Assembly: GCA_037893245.1 (NCBI GenBank)
Contig: JBAIAA010000507.1
Span: 186,001-250,000, forward strand
Direction of reading: 5' to 3'
From: Crossaster papposus
Taxonomy: Eukaryota > Echinodermata > Asteroidea > Velatida > Solasteridae
Length of the DNA: 64,000 bases
Part shown: positions 32,801-40,221 of the stretch, one piece after another
How the letters are laid out: every line of letters begins with the position of its first letter
How positions within the stretch are numbered: the stretch's first letter is position 1
Made by a program: the position numbers and the translations under genes
Notes under the pieces: generated by a model
The model's database searches: none
What the model was told of the DNA's origin: nothing
Seen by the model: the letters and a program-made list of their open reading frames with translations, nothing else

Positions 32801-33218
32801 GCTCAGTAAAACAAGGTTACCAGCGAAAACCCCGTGTGCTTTTCATGCTAAGCAAAAACCAGCTGAATATCAGTCACAACAATAAACATTACCTGAATAT
32901 TATATTTGTAACCTTGTTTTTTTCCAAGGAAGAATTATCATGCTAAGCACATTTTTGTGCTTACATGTTTTATGAAATTGGCCCCAGATGTTGACTCTTT
33001 CAAAACCCATCTCAAAACCCACCTTTTCAGTCATGTATATCAGTAGTTTTTCTCAGACCCCAGCGCAGTGAATAGATTTTCTAGATACCAGCGCTATACA
33101 AGTTTTTATTATTATTATTATTAAATGTAATTGATAATTTTCTATCTTTTTCTAGACTTTGGGCTGTGTCCCTTACATTACACTGGATGCAATAGAAAAA
33201 AATGGCCATGTCCACTAA
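17750..33218 (+). CDS. ACER3: Alkaline ceramidase 3-like, tandem copy A (10 exons, 272 aa)
   Basis: Multi-pass membrane ceramidase that, by family, cleaves ceramides (ACER3 prefers long unsaturated chains) to sphingosine and fatty acid in ER/Golgi. Exons: 17750-17855, 20073-20183, 24331-24383, 25066-25118, 25955-26072, 28200-28261, 29217-29318, 30060-30164, 30845-30890, 33156-33218; every intron is GT-AG. Total 816 coding bases plus TAA, close to the 267 residues of human ACER3. Ca-site residues known from human ACER3 are present (DWCEEN at 20-25 and Glu34), as are Zn-site residues Ser78, His82, Asp93, His219 and His223 (GSLAFHM, LMDELSM, LHAWWH). The N-terminus ([10 protein letters not shown]) and the tail ([10 protein letters not shown]) are unlike copy B. 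Introns hold many transposons. The start was chosen as the only in-frame ATG close upstream of [16 protein letters not shown] see no disabling change. Confidence 0.88.
18675..19117. mobile_element. TA-type MITE (TGTGACCCGCTCC family), copy 1
   Basis: Terminal inverted repeats TGTGACCCGCTCCATCGAAA ... GATGGAGCGGGTCACA, 443 bp, with no coding capacity. Other copies are at 54444-54888 and, shortened, at 59619-59870 and 62443-62694. The 54444 copy is flanked by TA on both sides, suggesting a Tc1/mariner relative. Confidence 0.88.
19634..20008. mobile_element. TTAA-type MITE (AGGTAGGATACACC family), copy 1
   Basis: About 375 bp. The left end is degraded (TGTAGGATACACCATTGG); the right end GTATCCTACCT is followed by TTAA. 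The interior matches the seven other copies in the window. Confidence 0.85.
20073..20183 (+). CDS. ACER3: ACER3 copy A exon 2
   Basis: Acceptor CCACAG|GG. Completes the split Trp and encodes [20 protein letters not shown] then [16 protein letters not shown], the first hydrophobic segment. Donor G|GTATGT, phase 1. Confidence 0.85.
20384..20585. mobile_element. piggyBac-type MITE, copy 2
   Basis: TTAA|CCAGTTCGCGCCGGG ... CAGCGCGAACTGG|TTAA, 202 bp, with TTAA on both sides. Interior in the opposite orientation to copies 3 and 4. Confidence 0.88.
21020..21317. mobile_element. Partial MITE (TGTGACCGGCTCTAC family)
   Basis: Matches the left part of the complete copy at 33587-34032, including TGTGACCGGCTCTACAAAAA, GAGTTATATACAT and AATAGCCGG, but lacks the right terminus. 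It is flanked by an imperfect 40-bp direct repeat (20982-21020 and 21318-21358, core GGACAATAGC..GGATTGGCCA). Confidence 0.7.
21985..22412. repeat. GAGGATTTTTGAGGATTGAG degenerate tandem repeat
   Basis: About a dozen irregular units built from TGAGGATTTTTGAGGATTGA with variable GGGGTTTTNAAAAAA spacers. Confidence 0.85.
22658..23735. mobile_element. hAT-type element, non-autonomous, perfect 8-bp TSD
   Basis: 1078 bp with inverted ends TAAGGCCGTGC ... GCACACCCTTA and subterminal GGGTACCCG words. It is flanked by a perfect 8-bp duplication ACTACATG (22650-22657 and 23736-23743), the length typical of hAT elements. No transposase frame recognised. Related in its right end to 34050-34820. Confidence 0.82.
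24093..24272. repeat. G-rich minisatellite upstream of exon 3
   Basis: Units of GGGGAGTGAGGTGGGGTGGG repeat about six times, then shorten to GGGGAGTGGG. Ends about 60 bp before the exon 3 acceptor. Each unit holds several runs of three or more G. Confidence 0.9.
24331..24383 (+). CDS. ACER3: ACER3 copy A exon 3
   Basis: Encodes [18 protein letters not shown], including the Zn ligand His82 and Ser78. Phase 1 in, phase 0 out; donor CAG|GTAAGG. Confidence 0.88.
24437..24680. repeat. 20-bp minisatellite CTCACATTTGGCTAGAACCC
   Basis: About 12 units with a CTCAC/CTCGC polymorphism; CTCGC units are grouped in the middle. Confidence 0.93.
24680..24946. mobile_element. Hairpin MITE (GTCACCGTCACCACGAAG)
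   Basis: Near-palindromic 267 bp: ATATTGTCACCGTCACCACG at the left returns in complement at the right, and the arms stay paired through CCCATAGCTAATACACA. It begins exactly where the 20-bp array ends. Confidence 0.85.
25066..25118 (+). CDS. ACER3: ACER3 copy A exon 4
   Basis: Encodes [17 protein letters not shown] plus a split Phe; contains catalytic-site Asp93. Donor TT|GTGAGT, phase 2. Confidence 0.88.
25119..25954. other. Copy A intron 4
   Basis: 836 bp. A G run at about 25294-25316; 25370-25500 repeats CAAAATCACAT/CCAAATT words. Nothing else recognised. Confidence 0.85.
25955..26072 (+). CDS. ACER3: ACER3 copy A exon 5
   Basis: Encodes [20 protein letters not shown] then [19 protein letters not shown]; a lumenal/cytosolic loop followed by a membrane span. 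Donor CAG|GTAACA, phase 0. Confidence 0.9.
26172..26530. mobile_element. TTAA-type MITE (AGGTAGGATACACC family), copy 2
   Basis: TTAA|AGGTAGGATACCCCATTGG ... AATGGTGTATCCTACCT|TTAA, 359 bp. Clean TTAA on both sides. Confidence 0.92.
27286..27770. repeat. 20-bp minisatellite GTGAATATTTATGCCGCGTT
   Basis: About 24 units; the first six have CGACGTT in place of CCGCGTT. The tract then breaks into related words up to about 27905. Confidence 0.95.
28200..28261 (+). CDS. ACER3: ACER3 copy A exon 6
   Basis: Encodes [20 protein letters not shown] plus a split Asn; a membrane span. Acceptor GTGTAG|G, donor AA|GTAGGT, phase 2. Confidence 0.85.
28440..28661. repeat. CACAAGTCAATCATAAACCA degenerate array, left part
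   Basis: Units of about 22 bp, variants AAGCCGATCCC and AAACCAGTCAC. The array continues at 28966-29035 on the other side of the SINE. Confidence 0.88.
28662..28965 (-). mobile_element. tRNA-derived SINE, copy 1 (- strand)
   Basis: On the - strand the head carries an A-box-like GTGGTCCAGTGGTTA and a B box GGGTTCGAACCC in the right order, followed by a body (CTTGGGCAAGACACTTTGC, GGGTACCTGTGAAGG) and a tail containing GCGCTATATAAGAACTAACA. AATCATAAA flanks both sides, but since that word is part of the surrounding array the duplication is not decisive. Confidence 0.88.
28966..29035. repeat. CACAAGTCAATCATAAACCA degenerate array, right part
   Basis: Three to four more units of the array interrupted by the SINE. 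Confidence 0.85.
29217..29318 (+). CDS. ACER3: ACER3 copy A exon 7
   Basis: Encodes [20 protein letters not shown] then [13 protein letters not shown]; the WNVDN..FC motif is diagnostic for the family. Donor AAG|GTATGT, phase 2. Confidence 0.9.
29319..30059. other. Copy A intron 7
   Basis: 741 bp. ACCGCGATCGGAACGG occurs twice (about 29801 and 29874) and AGCCCAAACT is tandemly repeated at about 29931-29960. No gene. Confidence 0.8.
30060..30164 (+). CDS. ACER3: ACER3 copy A exon 8
   Basis: Encodes [20 protein letters not shown] then [14 protein letters not shown]. His219 and His223 of LHAWWH are the remaining Zn ligands. Acceptor AACAG|G, donor TG|GTAGGG, phase 2. Confidence 0.88.
30165..30844. 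other. Copy A intron 8
   Basis: 680 bp with one TTAA MITE (30223-30581); nothing else recognised. Confidence 0.85.
30223..30581. mobile_element. TTAA-type MITE (AGGTAGGATACACC family), copy 3
   Basis: TTAA|AGGTAAGATACACCATTTC ... CAATGGTGCATCCTACCT|TTAA, 359 bp, opposite orientation to copy 2. Confidence 0.9.
30845..30890 (+). CDS. ACER3: ACER3 copy A exon 9
   Basis: Encodes [15 protein letters not shown]; basic segment after the last span. Donor TGG|GTAAGT, phase 0. Three Cys residues (counting the split codon) are peculiar to copy A. Confidence 0.8.
31180..31470. repeat. GAGCCACAGTTTAGAGCTGA degenerate repeat
   Basis: Ten or more irregular units combining GCCGAGC and CACAGTTTAGAGC words. 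Confidence 0.8.
31488..31625. repeat. Direct repeat, left copy
   Basis: About 140 bp ending GTTACAGAGTAGAGTCGAGT. It recurs with about 80 percent similarity at 32073-32212, on the other side of TTAA MITE copy 4. Confidence 0.65.
31688..32066. mobile_element. TTAA-type MITE (AGGTAGGATACACC family), copy 4
   Basis: TTAA|AGGTAGTATACACCATTGG ... ATGGTGTATACTACCT|TTAA, 379 bp. Confidence 0.92.
32073..32212. repeat. Direct repeat, right copy
   Basis: Matches 31488-31625 (AAGCCAATGATAAAACTAC, GGGATAGTATTTTGCACG). Confidence 0.65.
32310..33125 (+). pseudogene. LINE 3' end (CR1/L2-like reverse transcriptase C-terminus)
   Basis: Encodes the characteristic RT tail: [86 protein letters not shown], then after a [23 protein letters not shown] and a stop. 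It ends in a TTATTATTATTATTA microsatellite (33107-33122), the usual tail of such elements. One frameshift (near 32480) and the MITE break it. A 5'-truncated insertion in intron 9. Confidence 0.88.
32756..32987. mobile_element. TIR element (GGGGCCAATTT family) nested in the LINE
   Basis: Left end CTGGGCCCAATTT, right end AAATTGGCCCCAG, interior CATGCTAAGCA in both orientations. It interrupts the LINE coding frame between the codons for ...LRSQP and DVDSF.... Related to 37190-37425. Confidence 0.8.
33156..33218 (+). CDS. ACER3: ACER3 copy A exon 10
   Basis: Encodes [20 protein letters not shown] and TAA. Acceptor TTCTAG|A. The tail differs fully from that of copy B. A splice acceptor at the right phase supports it, but homology is weak here. 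Confidence 0.72.
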   Translation, partial: TLGCVPYITLDAIEKNGHVH

Positions 33219-33586
33219 GCCACCGGACGTCAGTCATCAAGTAAACAGTTTTCATCAGAATTATTCACCAATGCAGGTCTATGAAGTTCTCGGGTAAAAA
33301 TAATATGTGTATATTAAAGGAATAATTGGTTCTGTTTTGTACTATTTTGTTTAATACTGTATGCAAAGGATACAGATATTTTCCTAGAACAGAATGCTGC
33401 ATAATTGTGAATCTTTAATTGTAAAGAAACATATAGCTCTAAGCATGCTGCATCTAATGCATACTGCATCTAATGCATACTGCATCTAATGCATATTAAG
33501 TGTGCAATAATAGTGCCTTATGTGCATGATGAGTGATTGTTTTTAATAATGATGCCAATACAATTAGGCATATACGAGAGCTGAAA
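33219..33586. other. 3' flank of copy A
   Basis: Expected 3' UTR. An ATTAAA at about 33315 could serve as polyadenylation signal. 33444-33500 has three tandem copies of TGCATCTAATGCATAC. Confidence 0.5.
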
Positions 33587-34032
33587 TGTGACCGGCTCTA
33601 CAAAAAGGTGTCTTATGTCGCGAACAAATAAAATTGAGTTATATACATTGTAAGAAAGCCCAAAACGTAAGCTTTCATTTAGTATATAATAGAGATCCAT
33701 AGCCCCTCCCATTTTGAAGACACCACGTTTTTACATATTGATTACTTTTTCAGAGTTCAAATTACACAACTGAGAAAACAGGCTTTGAAATAGCCGGTTC
33801 TGTTGTACTACAACAGAACGATGCACACAAAATGGTGCAAAATGGGTTATAATCAAAATCAACATTTCTTTTAATGAAACCTTAAACTGTAGGTACATGT
33901 ATTAAAGATTTCATTCATGACAACAAATAAAAATCACATTTTGATGAAATGTTTACCCTCTCAACGTTAAGCGGGCCATTACATGATAGTGCATAGCGCG
34001 ACTTAAGTCACCTTTTTGTAGAGCCGGTCACA
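33587..34032. mobile_element. MITE (TGTGACCGGCTCTAC family), complete copy
   Basis: 446 bp with inverted ends TGTGACCGGCTCTACAAAAA ... TTTTTGTAGAGCCGGTCACA. Confidence 0.9.
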
Positions 34033-34049
34033 TATAAGTATTTTCAGGT

Positions 34050-34820
34050 TAGGGGTGTGCATTTACGGGTAGTACAGCAACCGGATACCTGATTGAAATA
34101 AATTACGGGTACACCTCATGAAGCCCAACCCCTTTCAAATCTTTGTAAGTTGCTGCTCAGTTATTTTGTTGTGGTATTTTTAAATACAAAACAACCAGAC
34201 AAACTACGTATGGAATCTTGAGTGGGTTGGCGCAGTTTGGGTTATTTATTTGTTCAGAGTGGAATCGTAGAATAGGGAGCTGTAGGTAGCGATTCCTCAT
34301 GGGGCCAATGGATTAAGCCGTGAACCTTAACCAGTTCGCGCTGGATGACGTATATAAATGCAAAGTTTTCCCCAGATACAAAACGGATGACGCATACAAA
34401 CGCAACGAGCAAGGCCGGAAATGTATGTCAGCAGCAAGCAAGGACGTAAATGTCTGTCGGCAGCGAGCAAGGGCGGAAATGTCATGGGTGTGCTTCCCGG
34501 TACTATCGGCCTGAACCCGCTTCGGATCGAGTTTTGTTAAAAATAATCACGCGCTTCGGCTCGGTGATGTTAAAATAATACCTGCGCGAACTGGTTAAAC
34601 TAGCGTGCAACAAGCTGTTAGTGGATGTTGAGTAATCGTTGGAAACAAACTTTTTTTTTGTTCAAAATATTTCTTTTTTCATTTTTTTTTATTCATTGTC
34701 CGAGAAGTTACTATATAATTTGTGTAGTTAGTTATGGTTACGCAGATTACATAATCTGAAAAACGGTTCGTGATTTCAACGGTCGGGAACTCGGGTTCCC
34801 AGATTCTGATTCACACCCCG
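34050..34820. mobile_element. hAT-type element containing a piggyBac MITE
   Basis: Ends TAGGGGTGTGCATTTACGGG ... GATTCACACCCCG; the left end matches the right end of the hAT at 22658-23735 in complement. Flanking octamers TTTCAGGT (34042) and TTGTAGGT (34821) agree at six of eight positions, an aged 8-bp duplication. Confidence 0.7.
34331..34594. mobile_element. piggyBac-type MITE, copy 3
   Basis: TTAA|CCAGTTCGCGCTGGATGAC ... CTGCGCGAACTGG|TTAA, 264 bp, nested in the hAT element. Confidence 0.92.
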
Positions 34821-34890
34821 TTGTAGGTACATATACTTTTTTATATTGTGGAAAGAAATGCTGTCTTTGTACAGCAAACACCATTTTTAA

Positions 34891-35249
34891 AGATAGCATA
34901 CACCATTTGCAAATATCGAGAGAAAACAATACTACCAAATTATTAAGGAATATCTTACTTATTTGAAAGTAAATAATGATTGTAGGCATCTAGCAAAATG
35001 ATTGCACTAGATATCTTGTAATTGTTCCGACAATTTTCATTTTCGCAAAAAAACAAGAACAACATAAGAAGCACTTCCCGTCGCCGGTTGAAAAAAAAAA
35101 TGGTTTTTTTTCTGGCTTTTTTTCAGCATCCATGATTGTAAAACTTCGGACAGGTAAAATAAACGATATTTACTATAAAATGCAACCCCTTAAATTCACT
35201 TAGGCCTATTCATAATAATTCAAGCAATTACCAATGGTATATCCTACCT
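34891..35249. mobile_element. TTAA-type MITE (AGGTAGGATACACC family), copy 5
   Basis: TTAA|AGATAGCATACACCATTTGC ... CAATGGTATATCCTACCT; the right flank is TTTT, a mutated TTAA. Confidence 0.88.
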
Positions 35250-35970
35250 TTTCATGAGGGGATTGTTTTTGGTATAAAGCCCTCGTTTTCTCTTTATTAT
35301 CAAACACCATTTATTTGTTTACATAATGTGAAACTGAAAGAGGATATATATATATGAATATAGTACAGCTCTGAAATTTGATAAGGAAAAGGCTGCTGCA
35401 TGTTGTGAACTGAACGCTAACATGTTTCTCGTAACCCAACAAAAAGTGTCTCTGTGTGCCCTGAAAAATAATTGGCACATCAATTCTTTGTTGAATTTAA
35501 TGAACATCCAACCAGAAAAGACGGCCCCCCAGTTCTAATTCAAAAACTAATGCTTAGCACCTTTCGATCAATCACTAATCAAATTAACTCCCCAGGAATA
35601 CAGACATACTTATTTTTGCCAGTCACATTGATTTTATGGACGGAAATAAGCAATTAATGTCAAAAAAGTACTGACAAAAAAATGCACTTTTGTTTAATTG
35701 AATGAGGAAGTGGACCAACATGTTATTATTGAAACCAACAACATTTGACATATGAAATAAGACATAAGACGAAAGAATATTTCGTCCATAAAATCACTGT
35801 TTGGTTTTTTTTGGCAAAATAAAGAGTAGGGCTAAGGCTGGATTGTAGAGTTTCTCTGTTGATTAGTGGTTATTTGACTGAAACACACTGAGTAGTTTTT
35901 GAATTAGAACAAAAAGTATTAGGGGGAGGATCGGGTTGGGCGAATATTCCTGTCGAGGTTAGCCGGTTAA
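35250..35970. other. No gene seen
   Basis: AT-rich intergenic sequence without recognisable repeats. Confidence 0.5.
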
Positions 35971-36343
35971 AGGTAGCACCATTGGTAATTGTTTGAATTA
36001 TAAGGAATGGGTGGATTTGTGGGGTTGTAATATATAGTAAATGTCGTTTAACTGACCTGACCGAAGTTTTACAATCCTAGTTTCTGAGAAAAGCAAAAAA
36101 AAACGACATTTGTTTACAACCGGAGTCTGGCAGTTTTTCTTATGTTCTTGTTTTTTTCGCGATCGCCATCTGGTGATTATGAATTTTGGTTTGTACAATT
36201 CAATTTTTCAGAACAATTACAGGATATCTAGGGCAATCATTTTGCTGGATGCCTACAATCATTATTTACTTTCAAATAAGTAATATATTTCTTAATAATT
36301 TGATAGTAAATTTTTTGATATCAGCAAATAGTGTACTCTACCT
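35971..36343. mobile_element. TTAA-type MITE (AGGTAGGATACACC family), copy 6
   Basis: TTAA|AGGTAGCACCATTGGTAATTG ... GTGTACTCTACCT|TTAA. Confidence 0.9.
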
Positions 36344-37189
36344 TTAATAAAAATAAACTATAGCCAAAGACACAATCACAGTCGGGTAAAAAGCATATGA
36401 AAACGAACCTTATAGCCAAAAGCTAAGCTGTATTTTCCCACAATACATGTACATGTACATGTTCACATTATAGACGCACACAATTCGAAACAGAAAGAAT
36501 ATAACGAAGCTAAGAGTTGTGACAAGTGTATAATCATCGGTTATAGTGATGCAGGCTGAATGATTCATACCCGCCAGCGAATACTTTATTCCCAAACGAT
36601 ATCTAGATTGTCAAGAGCCCTCTGTAATACTTTTAATATACGCACACATTATCATAGCTAGGTATATAATAAAATTAATTCTTGTCATCCGTCGAGTTTC
36701 AATGGTTCAGTTGGTATGCTTGTCGGGTTTGGGGGATTTAAGGCATAGCATTAGTTTTTACTTAAGTCTGATCATGGAGGAATAAGAAGGTCTGATTAAA
36801 AAAAAGAAAATCAAGTTCAAATTTGTATTAGGTTCGAAATTCTTTTTTCTTTTCTACTTTTTCTATTTTTTGTTAAAGTCCGAAATCTTATAGCGAACAT
36901 CTAACTCGGATGTTGTTTGGGGATTTTTTGGGGGATAACCGCCGGTCATACGTGACTGTTTTCTTGTGTGCCAAATTGTTGCTGGTTGAGAAATATGGCG
37001 TATTGATCCTCATCATTGGTGATTGATAGGATGGCTGTTTATGATACGAGTTGAATAGTTTTCCTACAGAATGGGTCGCTGACATCCAAGCATGACCGCC
37101 AAAGTTCTATGCATGATGTCCGATCATTGTGCGATCTAGCTCAAAACTTGTGAGAAAAAAACCCACAAAAGGTTATAAACTTACCAAAC
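36344..37189. other. No gene seen
   Basis: Intergenic. A lone GATCATGGAGGAATAAGAAG at about 36773 resembles the end of the P-like element at 40583-41279 but has no partner nearby. Confidence 0.5.
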
Positions 37190-37425
37190 CTGGGGCCAAT
37201 TTCATAGAGCTGCTATTAAGCACAAAAATTTGCTTAGCATGAAAATTTGTCCTTTTGTCCAAATTTTCACGTGATCTTTTATTGTTTTGGATTAATAATC
37301 AGCTGGTTTTTTGCTTAGCATGAAAAACACGTAGAATTTTGGCTGATAACCTGTTTTTAATGAGCAAGAATTTTGTTGTGCTAAGCAAATTTGTGTGCTT
37401 AGCAGCTCTATGAAATTGGCCCCAG
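37190..37425. mobile_element. TIR element (GGGGCCAATTT family), complete copy
   Basis: 236 bp with long perfect ends CTGGGGCCAATTTCATAGAG ... CTCTATGAAATTGGCCCCAG. Interior GCTTAGCATGAAAA occurs in both orientations. Confidence 0.9.
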
Positions 37426-37634
37426 GTTGGCAAAAGGCAGGGAGAGGGTTGGAGGCCTCCCCCCCCCCCCCAACAAAAAACCCAAACAACCCAAATACCC
37501 AAACAAAAAAACACCTCATGTTTTTTGCCTTACTGATTCTTGGGATAATTTGGCAGTGAAAATGCGGTTCAAGTATGAACTGTACGTATTACCCCGCCTC
37601 CTATATATAGGGCAGTTGCCATAGAATTGTCTGA

Positions 37635-37878
37635 CCTTTCAAAACCTTTCAAGTTTCTTGGACTGAAAGGTTTTGAAAGGTGAGAAAACTGTCTGACAAA
37701 AGGGACCTATGAAAGATTTTGAAAGGTAAAAAAAACTCTCTGAACAAACTGGTGTAAGAAAAAAATACCTTTCAAAAGGTTTTGAAAGGTGTAGCAACAC
37801 ATTCCAGAGCGTTTTGAACGGTTCATACTTATTTACAGCCATTTTGTCAAGTAAGCAGATTTTGAAAGGTAAAACCAT
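37635..37878. repeat. TTTTGAAAGGT motif cluster
   Basis: About eight copies of TTTTGAAAGGT or its complement ACCTTTCAAAA, some as immediate hairpins (37638-37680 and 37768-37790). No gene. Confidence 0.75.
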
Positions 37879-38562
37879 AGGAGGGTTAATACATAAAGAA
37901 GTGCAGTATGACTTTAATGATTTTTTGATTTTTTGTTTTCCCGATCTCATCAGCTTCATGCTATCAAACGAGAATAATGAAATGGTTATTAGAATTGTTT
38001 GTAATCTTTAAGATTATAAATTGAAAAAGCTAGATTCTTAAAAAAAAGAAAGGCATATTTTGTATGTAATTGTTCTTAGAATCAATTTGATGTGCCCACT
38101 TGAATGTTTGAATATGGGGTTTGACCTTACATTAAGAAATGTATATTTTGTATAATTAATGCACATATTAGCAAAATAGCAATGCAAATATCTCTGTTGC
38201 CATACGGCAACATATAATTTGTTTGGTGCTTGTTTTTTTAAACGTTGAAGAGACAATTTAAGTACAGGTTCATAAAATGTTCTTTCATGATGGTGTGCAT
38301 TAATTAATTAATCTATATTAAAGTAGGAGCAAAATGCTTTCCAGTGATACATTGTTTGCATTCCTCCATTCATACAACACTGAGTACCATTTGTTTGGAA
38401 ACTATTATGTGAAAACCCTTTTGGGACAGTTCATGGTCATACATGGGCAGCCCATGAAGTCCAATCATACAGATGTAACGTTTGTTTTATCATCGGATTA
38501 TATCTAATAATCGACCTGGGAAGTGGCACATCGATTTTGGGTATAGCTTTCGTTAATTGGGT
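37879..38562. other. No gene seen
   Basis: AT-rich intergenic sequence. Confidence 0.5.
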
Positions 38563-38739
38563 ATATCTCTGGACTGACAAAACCAAATTTGTAGTCTTTC
38601 TGAGTGTACATCTCGGTTTTTAAAAGCAAATTTGATTTAAAAGATGCATTCGAATGCATCTTTTAAATCAAAATTACTTTAAAAAACGACATGTACACTC
38701 AAAAAGATTACAAATTTGGTTTTGTCAGTCCAGAGATAT
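38563..38739. repeat. Inverted repeat (hairpin) 1
   Basis: Arms ATATCTCTGGACTGACAAAA / TTTTGTCAGTCCAGAGATAT, with a central perfect palindrome AAAAGATGCATTCGAATGCATCTTTT split over 38638-38664. Confidence 0.92.
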
Positions 38740-39086
38740 TTTAAATTTCAGATAAATGTCCCCTTCATGATTTCCAAAACTACAAAATTACACACAGCAA
38801 TCTTAATTTTATATAAAAACTAATTATTAGTTTGCACTTTAAAATTACAATCCTCATCAAATAATTTAATGTCAGTATCTGTGAATATACTTCAATTGTT
38901 CAACCTTTTTATTACATGTAAACAGGGATTTATTTTAATAGAGTCTAGTTCACATATACTGCAGCGTGTTCCCCCCCAAAAAAAATGATGCAAGTGCAGA
39001 TCTGCACTTATATAAAATTAAGATTGCTGTGTGTAATTTTGTAGTTTTGGAAATCATGAAGGGGACATTTATCTGAAATTTAAAAT
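38736..39086. repeat. Inverted repeat (hairpin) 2
   Basis: Arms of about 80 bp (38736-38816 and 39009-39086), near perfect, containing AGATAAATGTCCCCTTCATG and CACACAGCAATCTTAATTTT; loop about 190 bp. It begins inside the last bases of hairpin 1. Confidence 0.92.
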
Positions 39087-39960
39087 GTTGGCCAGAAGGC
39101 CCTCACATTTTATAAACTTGGTTGTGGAAGTTCATTATCAGCTCACCAAATTGCAGATTGGTATTTGAATAAGTATTAGGGAAAGAATGTACCACAGTTG
39201 TTGAGAAAATTGTCTAAGTATTTCCTAACAAAAGTTGAAATGTTAATTTCTCAGTCACTCCCAGATCCATGTCTTTCTAACATTTTTGCAATGATTGACC
39301 TCATTAAGATCGAAAACAGCATCAGGTTTAACTTTCTTTCCAGGATTATATTTTAGTGGGCGTGGTGTACGTGATGCTTTATTGCGATATATTTAAGCTT
39401 TAATTGTTTTTAATAAAAATATTATGAGGGTATACTATGAAAATTTTGTAATACTTTTTCTAAAAATATAGTAATTTATGAATGGCCAATCTATGTATGC
39501 AACTGGAATAAAATAATATCTTTTCTGAACATTTTCTGAACTTTTCTGAACATTTTCATTTTCCAAGTTTTGTCGGCTCCTTTTCAAAGACACTTTTGAA
39601 TTACCAATGCATATAGGATGTCAAGTTAATTGTTTAATTAGGTCACACTCCTAGCTTGACTTGATCATGGAGGATATTTGTTGGTACGGAATCAATCTTT
39701 TATATTTTTATTTAAAACAAAATTATGAAAATCCTAGGCATTTTCACAATGGCACTAATTGTCATAATTCTGTCGTAATTCTTTTTTGCCATATAAATTA
39801 TATATATCCTTATTTTCAAAAAATCAAGACGAAAAACTATATATAATTTGTTATTTGGCCTTATTGGGATAATGGACTGAACAAAAAGAAAATAAATTGT
39901 TGGAGAAAAGAAAGTGAGGCACAATAAATGAAATAAAAGTCCTAGACGACCATGGAAAAA
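39087..39960. other. No gene seen
   Basis: AT-rich intergenic sequence; an isolated GATCATGGAGG at about 39665. Confidence 0.5.
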
Positions 39961-39970
39961 GTTAGGGGAA

Positions 39971-40022
39971 AGGGGCGGGGGCGGGGGGCGTAAAAATTAA
40001 TATAATTCCGCGACCACGCCCC
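39971..40022. promoter_or_regulatory. GC-box-like cluster upstream of ACER3 copy B
   Basis: GGGGCGGGGGCGGGGGGCG at 39972-39990 and CCACGCCCC at about 40013-40021, roughly 100-150 bp before the copy B start codon in an otherwise AT-rich region. A GC box (Sp/KLF-type site) is plausible; function not shown. Confidence 0.4.
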
Positions 40023-40118
40023 ATTTCTTTTGATAAACTGGTATCCAGAACAGTTATTCTGGTTCACACACGCAACATACATTGTCATATCCGTTTACCA
40101 ACGCACGGTGATAACAAG

Positions 40119-40221
40119 ATGGCGCCGCTCAGTGACCAAGATGGTGTTTGGGGAAAGCCAACTTCAACCCTGGATTGGTGCGAAGAGAACTACGTTGTAA
40201 CGCCGTATATTGCCGAATTTT
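40119..40221 (+). CDS. ACER3: ACER3 copy B exon 1
   Basis: ATG in AAGATGGCG, a good initiation context. Encodes [20 protein letters not shown] then [14 protein letters not shown]. Donor T|GTAAAA, phase 1. Confidence 0.92.

Larger units (their letters stand above)
30891..33155. other. Copy A intron 9
   Basis: 2.3 kb: a GAGCCGAGC repeat, a pair of diverged direct repeats around a TTAA MITE, and a LINE 3' end split by another MITE. Confidence 0.85.
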
